Assembly: GCA_000974665.1 (NCBI GenBank)
Contig: BBSY01000003.1
Span: 310,001 to 374,000 of the forward strand
Reading direction: 5' to 3'
DNA length: 64,000 nucleotides
From: an alpha proteobacterium U9-1i
GTDB taxonomy: Bacteria > Pseudomonadota > Alphaproteobacteria > Caulobacterales > Aquidulcibacteraceae
Below are positions 37,485 to 45,931 of the stretch, one piece after another; position 1 is the first letter of the stretch, and each line of letters begins with the position of its first letter. The translations under genes and the position numbers were made by a program. The notes under the pieces are model-generated. The model ran no database searches and was not told where the DNA came from. It saw only the letters and a program-made list of their open reading frames with translations.

Positions 37485-37676
37485 TCACACGCGCGAGCAG
37501 AGAAAGGCAACTATCGCTCCAGCGAAGACAATCTCGACGAGGCAACCAACCGCCAGCAATTGCGAACGGGCTGCCGCCCGATCCTCGACTTCGGCGGAGA
37601 GGGCACTGCGAAGTGAAGCGATCAGCGCTCCAGCAGCACGCGCGCCATTGAGGAGTAGGAAGCAGGCGATCGTCAT
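37485..37676 (-). CDS. Small two-helix membrane protein
   Basis: 63 residues from ATG 37676 (GGAG nine bases upstream). Two hydrophobic segments (MTIACFLLLNGARAAGALIA and LLAVGCLVEIVFAGAIVAFL) joined by a charged loop, a holin-like outline without further support. The frame stays open upstream to an ATT at 37748 that overlaps the TAA of the next small ORF and has GGAGG in place, so a longer protein of 87 residues is possible. Confidence 0.4.
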   Translation of the reverse strand: MTIACFLLLNGARAAGALIASLRSALSAEVEDRAAARSQLLAVGCLVEIVFAGAIVAFLCSRV

Positions 37677-37747
37677 CGCCAGAAACTCCGCCGGTCCCTG
37701 AGTCGCGACGTCCCCAATCAGTTTGAGCAGGTCGAGCGGATCGCGAA

Positions 37748-37909
37748 TTACCTCTTCCTCCGACGAGCGCCGTTCACGACTTCCTTAATCCCCAGTGCGC
37801 GAGCCGTGCGCGAGTGCGCACCGAGCACCGAGACAAGGCCCGCAGGCGCGACAAGGGGTCGGGCGCAAAGTGCGCAACGCGGCCGGCGATGATCAAGCCA
37901 CCGTAACAC
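37748..37909 (-). CDS. Small basic protein with CxxC
   Basis: 53 codons from GTG 37909, with a CALC pair near residue 12 and a very basic C terminus ending GARRRKR. The 3' end encodes GGAGGAAGAGG just before the stop, which would serve as ribosome-binding site for the following gene. Evidence is limited to reading frame, composition and context. The remaining 277 bases to the TIR gene contain only a decayed array repeat. Confidence 0.35.
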   Translation of the reverse strand: MLRWLDHRRPRCALCARPLVAPAGLVSVLGAHSRTARALGIKEVVNGARRRKR

Positions 37910-38029
37910 GGTGCGCGCGCGTCAACGAAGCTTAAGGCGGTGGCTGGTTTTCGTGCTCCGCGGACGTGTGCTTGGCTGAGTGCACGAGCGACGCCATCAC
38001 GCCCCGATTGCTCACCACGGATGAGGCGA

Positions 38030-38150
38030 GAGCCTATTGCGGCGGCATCCGGTGCGGCGGCATCCGGCCGGTCAGCGCTCGGTTCGGGCCGCTCGAAACG
38101 TTGTGGCGGTGGGGCAGGGGTTGGCCCTTTCCAGCCGCTCGACAGCGCGT
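38030..38150 (+). repeat. Possible decayed array repeat upstream of the TIR gene
   Basis: GGGCCGCTCGAAACG followed after a short stretch by TTGGCCCTTTCC resembles the 3' half of the copy at 41950 (GGCCGGCCACTCGAAAC ... TGGCCCTTTCC). The 5' half is not well matched; boundaries are approximate. Confidence 0.35.
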
Positions 38151-38186
38151 GTTCCCATGCTACGTTTTGCCGTCCGGGGGGACGCC

Positions 38187-40577
38187 ATGGCTGAACTCTT
38201 TCGCTACGCCGCCTTCATCTCGTATTCGAGCAAAGACGCGAAATTCGCGCAGCGCCTGCACCGCGCGCTCGAGAGCTATGGCATTCCGTCCTCGCTCGGA
38301 AAGTTCGACCTGATCGGCGGCGGCAAACAGAACCGCATCTATCCCGTCTTCCGCGACCGCGAAGAATTAAGCGCCGGCCATCTCGGCGACCAGATCGAAG
38401 CCAACCTCAAAGCGTCGGCCGCGCTGATCGTGGTGTGCTCGCCCAACGGCGCGGCGAGCCCATGGGTGCAGAAGGAAATCGAGTTCTTCGCCACTCAAGG
38501 CCGTCACGCCAAAATTTTCGCCATCATCCCCGACACCGCGCCGCTCACCGACGAGCACGGCGCGGATTGCACCCAAGCCTGCTTCCCACCCGCCTTCCGC
38601 GGCGATGCTCTCGCCGGCGACACACTCGAACCGCTCGCCGCTGATGCGCGAAAGGGGAAAGATGGGTTTCGGAATGCTTGGCTGAAGATTGTTGCGGGCA
38701 TGGTGGGCGTGAGCCCTGGACAGATTATTGATCGGGACAAGAAGCGGAGAGCGCAGCAACGCGTTGCGCTCGGCGTTGGCGGCGTCGTTGCTGTCACCGC
38801 GATTGCGTTGGCTGGCGCCACGGTCGCCGCGTGGGACGCGCGAAAAGATTTCACAGCGCGCGCGGCGGTGCTGACGCAAAATCGTCCGCTCGATGCCATC
38901 GCTTTTGCTTTGGCGGGCCTACCCGCGCCTGGTGACGCGCTGAACTTGACGAACCCCAGTGCAAACGCTGCGCTAGAGCAGACCAACGCGGTCGGATTAA
39001 TCGCCGACCTGGGACCCCTCGACCGGGACGCGGTTATCAGCTTCGGATTTTCTGGCGACAGCCATTATTTGCTTACGCGTGATGCAGACCGCACCGGCGC
39101 CTTACGCGATTTGCGCGATCTCGCCGTCGCACCGCATTCGCTTGGCCCACTTCGTCATGACTCTAGCCATCTGTTCTCCGACGATGGCCGCTTTCTTGTC
39201 ACTCGGGCCCCAGACGACGGTGGCGTTTTGCATGATCTGAATGATCTCGACGCCGACCCGCGTCCGCTCGGCCAAATAGCCGGTTTCGCCTTCTCGAGCG
39301 ACGGACGCTTTCTAGCAACCGCGGACTTCGATGGCAGCGGCCGGTACGGGTCCGGACGGCTGCTCGATCTGCGCGATCCCGACATTGCACCACGCACCCT
39401 TGGACGCCTTTCATATCTTCGCGCTTTCTCGGGAGACGGTCGCTTTTTTTTGGTCCGAGGTGAGGACGAGCCTAGCACGTTGCTCGACTTGCGTGATCCC
39501 AGCGCACCGTCGCGGCCAGTCGGGCGTCTCACGGACCACGCATTTTCGAGCGATGGTCGCTTTTTGCTGACTCGTGAATCGACGGGCGTTGGCACGCTGT
39601 ACGATTTGCACGATCCCGCCGTAGCGACACGTCCGCTCGGCCAACTGTTCGAGGCGGGTGGGTTTGGCTTTTCCAATGATGGTCGTTTCCTGATGACGCG
39701 GGACCCCAACGTCATCGCTGTGGTGCGAGATCTGCACAATCCTGGCGCCACGCCTCGTCCTCTTGAACTGTTCTCACTTTTCCAGTTCTCCGGCGATGGT
39801 CGCTTTCTGCTGACTTTGAACGAGCGCGGCGTTGGCGTATTGCGTGACCTGCACGATGCTGGCGTGGCGCCGCGCCCGCTAGGCCAAGTGACAGGCTTCG
39901 CATTCTCTGGCGATGGCCGCTTCCTCATGACGCACTACGGCGCGACGTCGACGTCGGGCTCGGGATTGTTGCACGATCTGAGCAATGCCAACGCCGTGCC
40001 GTTACCGCTAGGAGGCATTTCCGATCTCGATTTCTCAAGCGACGGCCGCTTCCTGCTCACCATCAACGAAGCGAGCGTCGGCACTCTGCGCGATTTGAAC
40101 CAACCCGGTTCTGCACAACGTACGCTAGGGCTCCTCAGAAATTTCGGTTTCTCTCGTGACGGTCGCTTTCTGCTAACTCAGGATTTCGAAGGCGGCGGCG
40201 TGCTGCGCGATCTCGCCGTGCTACCTGACGGTGACGAGCCGCTGCGCAGCAGCTTTTGCCAGGTCAGTGGTGATGCGGTGCGTCCCTTTCACCAATCAGT
40301 TCGAGCGGACCGCGCGGATAGCCTCTATCCGCGCCTGCGTGGTCGCCCTTGGAATCCCTGCGACTGGCGTGGCGTGTTCGCAATCTTTCCAAACGCGGAG
40401 CAAGGCGACGGCTGGTTCGAAGGCGCGCGCCAGTGGCTACGCCTCATGCAGGTGCGCTACTTCGGCGGCGCGGACTATTCCTGTGAAGAAGCGACCTCCG
40501 CCTCCGTCAAAACCCGCGCCCGCCGCCGCGACATGTGCGAACGCTTCGCGAACCAAGAGACGCCTGCGCCCACCTGA
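38187..40577 (+). CDS. TIR domain - transmembrane - beta-propeller protein
   Basis: 796 residues from ATG 38187. TIR domain at about 1-170: FRYAAFISYSSKDAKFAQRL, VFRDREELSAGHLGDQIE and SPWVQKEIEFF, whose Glu sits where the catalytic NADase Glu is expected. One transmembrane helix near 190-215 (VALGVGGVVAVTAIALAGAT). Then ten repeats of about 39-45 residues with the consensus FSxDGRFLLTRxxxxGxLRDL...RPLGxL, ending in a Cys-containing tail. The repeats should fold as a beta-propeller-like sensor. Bacterial TIR proteins often act in NAD+-depleting defence; a membrane-anchored propeller receptor is inference. Confidence 0.85.
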   Translation: MAELFRYAAFISYSSKDAKFAQRLHRALESYGIPSSLGKFDLIGGGKQNRIYPVFRDREELSAGHLGDQIEANLKASAALIVVCSPNGAASPWVQKEIEFFATQGRHAKIFAIIPDTAPLTDEHGADCTQACFPPAFRGDALAGDTLEPLAADARKGKDGFRNAWLKIVAGMVGVSPGQIIDRDKKRRAQQRVALGVGGVVAVTAIALAGATVAAWDARKDFTARAAVLTQNRPLDAIAFALAGLPAPGDALNLTNPSANAALEQTNAVGLIADLGPLDRDAVISFGFSGDSHYLLTRDADRTGALRDLRDLAVAPHSLGPLRHDSSHLFSDDGRFLVTRAPDDGGVLHDLNDLDADPRPLGQIAGFAFSSDGRFLATADFDGSGRYGSGRLLDLRDPDIAPRTLGRLSYLRAFSGDGRFFLVRGEDEPSTLLDLRDPSAPSRPVGRLTDHAFSSDGRFLLTRESTGVGTLYDLHDPAVATRPLGQLFEAGGFGFSNDGRFLMTRDPNVIAVVRDLHNPGATPRPLELFSLFQFSGDGRFLLTLNERGVGVLRDLHDAGVAPRPLGQVTGFAFSGDGRFLMTHYGATSTSGSGLLHDLSNANAVPLPLGGISDLDFSSDGRFLLTINEASVGTLRDLNQPGSAQRTLGLLRNFGFSRDGRFLLTQDFEGGGVLRDLAVLPDGDEPLRSSFCQVSGDAVRPFHQSVRADRADSLYPRLRGRPWNPCDWRGVFAIFPNAEQGDGWFEGARQWLRLMQVRYFGGADYSCEEATSASVKTRARRRDMCERFANQETPAPT

Positions 40578-40612
40578 GGTTGGCGCCCTCCTGCCGCACG
40601 AAAAGAGCGGTC

Positions 40613-40735
40613 ATGTCTGCTGTCGGCGACCTCAAGCCGTCGCCGGCTCATTGTGACGAACGCTACAATCGAGCGGGCCGGACATTCGCCATTGTAGGCA
40701 CCCGTATGCGGCCTATCGCTCGGCCTCCAGGCCTG
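40613..40735 (+). repeat. Array repeat copy (decayed)
   Basis: Begins ATGTCTGCTGTCGGCGA like other copies and retains CAATCGAGCGGGCCGG followed by ATTCGCC; the 3' third is poorly conserved. Confidence 0.45.
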
Positions 40736-40793
40736 CCAGTAATCCGAAGCGCTGGCGCTGGGCAGCCACCGACAGCCTTGGTGATGCAGAAAC

Positions 40794-41195
40794 ATGACTT
40801 ATCCGACCTTCGAAGCGGCCTTTGCGGCAAGCCACGACGCTTTGCTGGGAATGGCGAATGCTGACCCGCAGCCTACACTCGCGCTTTGGTCGCGACGCGC
40901 CGAGGCAGTGCTCGCCAATCCGCTAGGCTCTCCCAAATTGGGCTTCGCCAATATTGAGCCGGAGACAAAGCGTGTGGCGGCGATGTTTGCAGGTGCCGCC
41001 GGACCTCTGGAGTTCGAAGAGGTGTCGCGCATCGTGACGTCGGATCTCGCCTGCGTAATCGGAATTGAGCGGATGCGTGCTCGACGCGTTGGCAGCGAAG
41101 ACATCGCACAAAACGTGCTGCGCGTGACGACGGTGTTCCGGCGTGAGGACGATGGCTGGAAGCTCGTGCTTCGTCATGCGGATCGCGTGGTGTAA
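40794..41195 (+). CDS. NTF2-like/SnoaL-like fold protein
   Basis: 133 residues. The N-terminal helix FEAAFAASHDALLGMANADP and the C-terminal strands LRVTTVFRREDDGWKLVLRH give the cone-shaped NTF2-like (DUF4440-type) pattern. Cytosolic, no signal peptide. Single gene between two array repeats. Such small folds bind ligands or catalyse simple isomerisations; the substrate is unknown. Confidence 0.7.
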   Translation: MTYPTFEAAFAASHDALLGMANADPQPTLALWSRRAEAVLANPLGSPKLGFANIEPETKRVAAMFAGAAGPLEFEEVSRIVTSDLACVIGIERMRARRVGSEDIAQNVLRVTTVFRREDDGWKLVLRHADRVV

Positions 41196-41239
41196 TGAGC
41201 ACCGAAGGTCGTGTTGGCGCCTGACCATCGTTAGTGCCG

Positions 41240-41361
41240 AATGTCCGTCTCCGGCGAGAGCGAGCCGAATTGACCGGGAAGGTGTGAGCGTCTTCAATCG
41301 AGCGCGCCGGCCTTTCGAAAAAATTCGCCGATGGCGCAGGTCGTGGCCCGGAGCGGACATT
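41240..41361 (+). repeat. Array repeat copy, 122 bp
   Basis: Ends AATGTCCG (41240-41247) and CGGACATT (41354-41361) are perfect inverted repeats. Core CCGGCGAGAGCGAGCCGAATT, ATCGAGCGCGCCGGCC, TCGAAAAAATTCGCCGATGG and GTGGCCC in order. Confidence 0.8.
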
Positions 41362-41388
41362 GGCCCCGATACGCGCTAGGCTCGAAAA

Positions 41389-41949
41389 ATGCGATTGATT
41401 GAGAGCTTCGGGCTGCTCACGGCGGCCTTGTTTCTTGTCGCCTGCTTCGACCCCGGCCTTACGACCACTGACGAGCGTTTCGAGCGACGCTTAGACGAAT
41501 TTCTCGCCGATGCACCAATCGGAGAACAATCGCCAGCGGCGACACGAGCGCTGCTAACCGACCTTTTCGGGGTGGAAGTGCAGCAAGTCTGCATGATCGG
41601 TGGGAGCGATTGGTCAGGGAATGTTGGTCTGCAATGGACCGGCGCTGAAATGCCTATCCCCGTTGAGAATCTTCGCGATGTCGGCAGCGGTGATCTAGGC
41701 ACAGACGGTCTCGTTGCTCTGATCGGTATCGACGCGCAATCGATTGGGCACGTGCGGCGCGGATGGTTAGGGGGCGTGTGCGCCCAGAGCGTAGGGCCAG
41801 TGTGCTGGTCTGTTGACGATCAATTTCAGATGTCGGTCGTCGCGGATGCACTATTCGACAACGGTCCTGATGCGGGCCGACATATCCACGGAGTTCAATT
41901 CACTCGCGACGGACATCAATCGTGTCCTATTGGACGCACAGCTAGGTAG
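41389..41949 (+). CDS. Hypothetical lipoprotein
   Basis: 186 residues with signal MRLIESFGLLTAALFLVACF; lipobox LVAC gives an acylated Cys near 19. The mature domain has further Cys pairs (VCMIGG, VCAQSVGPVC) that could form disulfides. Not recognised. The stop codon abuts the next array repeat. Confidence 0.65.
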   Translation: MRLIESFGLLTAALFLVACFDPGLTTTDERFERRLDEFLADAPIGEQSPAATRALLTDLFGVEVQQVCMIGGSDWSGNVGLQWTGAEMPIPVENLRDVGSGDLGTDGLVALIGIDAQSIGHVRRGWLGGVCAQSVGPVCWSVDDQFQMSVVADALFDNGPDAGRHIHGVQFTRDGHQSCPIGRTAR

Positions 41950-42073
41950 GATGTCCGCTTCCGGCGAGAGCGCGCCGAAGTGATGGGTAGGGCGCCAGCG
42001 GCTCGATTGGAGCGGGCCGGCCACTCGAAACATTTCACCGATGGCGCATCGCTGGCCCTTTCCTGCCGGACGG
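41950..42073 (+). repeat. Array repeat copy
   Basis: GATGTCCGCTTCCGGCGAGA to TGCCGGAC; GTCCG/CGGAC ends pair. Near-identical in its core to the copy at 51216-51334, including GATTGGAGCGGGCCGGCCAC. Confidence 0.8.
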
Positions 42074-42157
42074 CAAAGTGCCAGCAAGCTACTTCGTCGC
42101 TCACTCCGCCCTCCACGCGGGATGGCCTTTCTTGTGGCGTTCTGGTGAAGTTGGCGC

Positions 42158-44098
42158 ATGAAGATCGCGTACTTCACGCTCGATGCGCATCACCTCACGG
42201 CTGCGGAGATCACCCATGGCGACGACGAGCCGTGGGCGTTTCTTCCGTTCGAGGATCAGAAAGCCGATCTCGACGCATTGACCGACCGGCTCGTACTGCT
42301 GCGCGGCGAGAAAGGCGGCTTCGCCATCGTCGACGCCAAGGCGAGAGAGCGTGTCTTAGAGGTGCGCGCACCTGAGACGCATCGGCTTCGCTGGTACTTA
42401 GCGCCGCGGCGACGCTCCGTTTTCGTGGTCGAAACGCCGGATAAGGAAACCCATTCTTTGTGCGGATTGCTTGAGCTTCCCATCGATGGCGGCCCAGCGC
42501 GACATCACCTCCTTCCATCCGGCTTTCCAGTGTTCACGCTCGCTGAACGCGATGACGCCAAGCTCGTCTGCGGGTCGCGCATGGGATGCATGGGTATCTT
42601 TGATCCCGATACCGGCGTTCTCGAACGGCACCCGTTCGAGGGCTATGTGATGGGCTTCAATGGAATGCTGCTCTTGCAGCCGAAATGGTTCAGTCCGAAT
42701 GGCCGCCTGATGCTGCGGCCGCACGTGGGTTCGGTCATTCGCGACGCAGGCGAAGACGGAGGGCATCCCGATCTGAAAGTAGATGGCCATGTGCGCTATG
42801 GCGTTGCCATTGATGTCTACGAAACCGGGCCGATCCGCCATGTCACACGCTTGATCCTGCAATATCTCACGGGCGAAGAGCTCTATCCCTCGGTCAAGCG
42901 CATGCCGGACGGAAGTTGGCCGCCGGGACTGCTTGCCTCCTTGGGTGTGCTGAATGCGCTGGCGGAGGCTCAAGACTATCGCCGCTGGGACGGCGTCAGC
43001 CAGTTGCTGTTGACCGCAGCTTTCGAGAAGGACCCTCAGCGCCAAAAGGATTGCGAGCGGCTTGACGAGCAGGTCAAACACGACCTGCTCGAGCGCGTGA
43101 ATCAAGTGAGGTGGGCCGATGACAGCGAATCGTTCGACGTGCTGCTGAAGGGCTGGCGCGGTGGTCCAGGCCTGCAACGCACCGTGCGCCTCACCGGTGA
43201 GGTACGCGAGGCGGCGCCCAGCAAATGGAGCACCGACCGTCCGCCGCTTCCTTCGGAAGCGTCGTTCAAGAGACTGAGGGCCGACATCAGCAAGAGGTCC
43301 GTGCAGCGCATCGCGATGCCCGACGTCACGCCGCCGGCCTTGCTGGCTGTATGCGAGGAGATGGCGCGGCGCGTCGAAGGCGGACTGGCGAATGTGCTTT
43401 TCCGCGACGTCTTGGAGTTTCGCTACAAGCGCCGTGGCGAACGCGCAAAGGGCATGGACGAAACCGCGTTCTTCAAGCTTGTACGCGCGCTGCCCGAGCA
43501 GGAATGGATCGGATTCGTGCCGCCGTTACGCCGCTTGATGGACTCCTTTGGCCGTCAGGCGACGAAACACAAATGCACCGGAAACTACTGGATTACCGGC
43601 GGCGGCGAACCTGAGACTTGGCGTGCAGCGCTCTCGGAAGCAGCGTTGACGCTGGCCGAGTTCGACCCGAACGCGTTCGAGGTGTTGCGGGACTGGTTTC
43701 GGACTGACGACCAGGAACACGACAATTTCCCTGCTAACAGCGTGTTTCCGGCCATCGCGCGCCGAAGCGGCTTTGCGACGCCCGAAGCCGCGCGCTTCGG
43801 CGTTTGGTTCTACATCTATCAGTGGCAGAATGTTTTCTTCGATTCCGGCGGTTTGGGGTTGCTTGAAGCATGCAAGCGGCATTGGAAAGCCGAGCAATTT
43901 GCCCTGGTAGCGGCGGAAGAAGCGCGCCGCGTGTCCGAACACGAGGGCCCATCTCCCTCTGGCTTCACGGACGACCCTTCGGCGACCATGCTCGGTCAGC
44001 TTGTGAGCGGATCGTCGTCCTGGGAGATCACGGTGCGGCGCGCCTTGGAGACGCACTGGCCGAAAAAACCACCAGTGAAGTTCGGTGGACCTGGATGA
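42158..44098 (+). CDS. Large hypothetical protein
   Basis: 646 residues. The N-terminal half (about 1-240) is strand-rich with repeated short Asp/Gly turns, consistent with a propeller-like domain; the C-terminal half is helical with many Trp/Arg (for example RFGVWFYIYQWQNVFFDSGG). No signal peptide or membrane helix. No family recognised. It occupies one interval of the repeat array, flanked by copies on both sides; the next repeat begins at its last codons. Confidence 0.65.
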   Translation: MKIAYFTLDAHHLTAAEITHGDDEPWAFLPFEDQKADLDALTDRLVLLRGEKGGFAIVDAKARERVLEVRAPETHRLRWYLAPRRRSVFVVETPDKETHSLCGLLELPIDGGPARHHLLPSGFPVFTLAERDDAKLVCGSRMGCMGIFDPDTGVLERHPFEGYVMGFNGMLLLQPKWFSPNGRLMLRPHVGSVIRDAGEDGGHPDLKVDGHVRYGVAIDVYETGPIRHVTRLILQYLTGEELYPSVKRMPDGSWPPGLLASLGVLNALAEAQDYRRWDGVSQLLLTAAFEKDPQRQKDCERLDEQVKHDLLERVNQVRWADDSESFDVLLKGWRGGPGLQRTVRLTGEVREAAPSKWSTDRPPLPSEASFKRLRADISKRSVQRIAMPDVTPPALLAVCEEMARRVEGGLANVLFRDVLEFRYKRRGERAKGMDETAFFKLVRALPEQEWIGFVPPLRRLMDSFGRQATKHKCTGNYWITGGGEPETWRAALSEAALTLAEFDPNAFEVLRDWFRTDDQEHDNFPANSVFPAIARRSGFATPEAARFGVWFYIYQWQNVFFDSGGLGLLEACKRHWKAEQFALVAAEEARRVSEHEGPSPSGFTDDPSATMLGQLVSGSSSWEITVRRALETHWPKKPPVKFGGPG

Positions 44099-44213
44099 CG
44101 CGTTTCGGCGAGAGCGCGCCGAATTCACGGGCAGGGCGCGATCGGCAGGATTAGAGCGCGCCGGCCTTTCGAGAAAAATTACGACTGGCCCGGCCGTGGC
44201 CCAATGGAGACGC
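44095..44213 (+). repeat. Array repeat copy
   Basis: TTTCGGCGAGAGCGCGCCGA, GGGCAGGGCGCG, TTAGAGCGCGCCGGCC, TCGAGAAAAATT and CGTGGCCCAA in the standard order; ends are less complementary. Confidence 0.8.
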
Positions 44214-44218
44214 TCGCG

Positions 44219-44542
44219 TCACTTCCCCTCACGTTTCCGCCGATACTCTTCGACATAATACTCGATGGGGTGCGCGGTGCCGGTCGGATGGACCGAGCCA
44301 TCCGCTCGATCCACGATGATCGGAGCGTTGCCCACCAGTGAAAGGCCAAAGTCCCCGCTGCTCTGGTGCTCTTCGGAATCGTAGAAAAACACCCAGCCAA
44401 TGTCGAGTTCTCGCGTTCGCGAATCCACGATGACCGGTGTGAAGCTGGGTTTGAGAATACCGTCCGATCCGCCCTCCTGACGTGTCTCGCCTTCGCGAAT
44501 GTGATCGGCGACAATCTGTCGGGCGGCGTCAACGTCTATCAT
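44219..44542 (-). CDS. YrhB/Imm35-like immunity-type protein
   Basis: 107 residues. The sequence DIGWVFFYDSEEHQSSGDFG, then VGNAPIIVDRADGSVHPTGT, follows the YrhB/immunity protein 35 pattern (GWVFFYNS...GN.P..VDR..G.....GT). Such proteins often neutralise partner toxins in polymorphic toxin systems. No toxin gene is adjacent, so it would be an orphan immunity cassette. Opposite in strand to most neighbours. Confidence 0.65.
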   Translation of the reverse strand: MIDVDAARQIVADHIREGETRQEGGSDGILKPSFTPVIVDSRTRELDIGWVFFYDSEEHQSSGDFGLSLVGNAPIIVDRADGSVHPTGTAHPIEYYVEEYRRKREGK

Positions 44543-44582
44543 GAGCTGAGCGTAGCTTTGGGAGCCGTGGGCTGGAAGTCAT

Positions 44583-44706
44583 CAGTGTCGCTTGTCGGCG
44601 ACGGCGTGCCGGATTGGCGGGCAGGGCGCGAGCGGCTGGGATTGAGTGCGCGAGCCGCTCAGAAATAATCTCGAATGGCCTGGCTCTGGCCCAGAACAGA
44701 CACTCC
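44583..44706 (+). repeat. Array repeat copy
   Basis: Ends AGTGTC (44584-44589)/GACACT (44699-44704) pair although they differ from the AATGTCCG ends of other copies. Core GGCGGGCAGGGCGCGAGCGG is intact. Confidence 0.75.
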
Positions 44707-44731
44707 ACGGCAATCAATGTATTATGGCCCT

Positions 44732-45115
44732 ATGAAACGATATCGTGCGGGCAAGATGAGAGGCGGCATTGGGATTGCGGCAGGAGTAGTCGCTTCTGCT
44801 ATGCTCTTCACGGTGATCTCACCGTCACTAGTGGCGGCGCCCCTTGGCATTTTCGTGCTGATGCTGGGCCTAGTGATATGGATTCCTTTTCACGAGTATC
44901 GCGGTTGGATCAGCGCAGGCGTCCTGGGTGTGGCATTGTTCGTCGCGGGTTCGGGGTTGCCTTATGTATATGCGTTTTCCATGCCTCGGGGCACTTATCC
45001 GGGACTCGATTTGGCCGCAGCCATCCAAGAAGTCCTCGTCTCTGGACTAGCCGGCGGTTTGCTTGGCTCCACTGTGTGGCTGATCATTTATCGTCGCGCA
45101 CCGTCGGTCGGCTGA
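44732..45115 (+). CDS. Small four-helix membrane protein
   Basis: 127 residues from ATG 44732 (an in-frame ATG at 44717 is possible). About four hydrophobic helices with short loops and basic ends. No family recognised. Base composition is visibly less GC-rich than the chromosome part. Confidence 0.6.
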   Translation: MKRYRAGKMRGGIGIAAGVVASAMLFTVISPSLVAAPLGIFVLMLGLVIWIPFHEYRGWISAGVLGVALFVAGSGLPYVYAFSMPRGTYPGLDLAAAIQEVLVSGLAGGLLGSTVWLIIYRRAPSVG

Positions 45116-45145
45116 ACTTCCGCTCCCGGCGAAAGTCGGCCTTGG
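45116..45145 (+). repeat. Truncated array repeat
   Basis: ACTTCCGCTCCCGGCGAAAG matches only the 5' end of the repeat and runs into the next gene after a few bases. Confidence 0.35.
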
Positions 45146-45154
45146 AGTAATCAA

Positions 45155-45349
45155 ATGAAAGCTCTTCTGAGATTGCTCGCTGTGGTCGTCGCTGCCGCGC
45201 CGTTTGTGTTGGCGGGGTTGGTTATGTTTGGGGGGACCACCAGTCTCGCCGTTGTGGCGCCGGGCGGGGTGTGGTTGCTCGCGGCGATTTTCGTTGTGCC
45301 GGTTTTGCTAGGCATCGTCCTGTGGCGACTGTCAGCGAGCGTCCGCTAA
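45155..45349 (+). CDS. Very small two-helix membrane protein
   Basis: 64 residues: LLAVVVAAAPFVLAGLVMFG and VWLLAAIFVVPVLLGIVLWR flank a Gly-rich turn. Preceded by GGAG-like sequence (TTGGAGTAATCAA before ATG). No known family. Confidence 0.5.
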   Translation: MKALLRLLAVVVAAAPFVLAGLVMFGGTTSLAVVAPGGVWLLAAIFVVPVLLGIVLWRLSASVR

Positions 45350-45450
45350 CGGCGAACTTGAGTCCTTCGCTGCCGTCTGGCGCGAGTGTCACGATTGGAG
45401 CGACTTCGCCGCTCGTGTTGAATCGCACTCTGACGATCCCAACTTCACGC
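45342..45450 (+). repeat. Possible decayed array repeat
   Basis: GCGTCCGCTAACGGCGAAC and later CACGATTGGAGCGACTTCGC recall the repeat in the right order, but the middle is diverged. Confidence 0.35.
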
Positions 45451-45451
45451 A

Positions 45452-45718
45452 ATGATGTGGGATGCACGAATGACCGGACTCGTTTGGATTGTTTTGAGCC
45501 TCACTGCGATTGTGGCTGTGGACCAGCTGCTGCTTTGGGCCGAGCGGCGAGGCTGGGTGTATTGGCGAAAGACCAAGGGCCGCAGGGGCGGCATGGGTGA
45601 GGTGATTTCAAGCGTAGAAGCCTCGATAAATCCTCGGGCGGAATACGTACAAGTCGCCAAACGAACCAAAAAGCGCGAGGATCGCTCTGCTGGTGATCCG
45701 CCTTCTATCGCCTCGTAG
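45452..45718 (+). CDS. Small single-helix membrane protein
   Basis: 88 residues with one N-terminal helix (LVWIVLSLTAIVAVDQLLL) and a basic cytoplasmic tail containing GGMGEVISSVEASINPRAEY. The start may be ATG 45452 or one of the next Met codons. Unknown function; one cassette-like interval. Confidence 0.5.
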   Translation: MMWDARMTGLVWIVLSLTAIVAVDQLLLWAERRGWVYWRKTKGRRGGMGEVISSVEASINPRAEYVQVAKRTKKREDRSAGDPPSIAS

Positions 45719-45762
45719 CCTGACCCGTGAGCGCCATCTGAGCCGCCAAAGCACCCGGTGCT

Positions 45763-45882
45763 ATGTCTGCAATCGGCGACAGCACGCCGTTGCTGCGGGC
45801 GCCAGATCACTGACCGCAATGGAGAGAGTAGGCCAGTCGCGGAATCTGTGGCTTTGGCGTGGGTTGGCCCAATTCGGACACT
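45763..45882 (+). repeat. Array repeat copy
   Basis: ATGTCTGCAATCGGCGACAG to TTGGCCCAATTCGGACA; TGTCTG/CGGACA ends pair with one G-U. The middle is more diverged than in other copies. Confidence 0.6.
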
Positions 45883-45931
45883 CGCGAAAACGTCCGCCGT
45901 CGATTAGGAGTGAGTCTAGCAGGGAGCCGCC

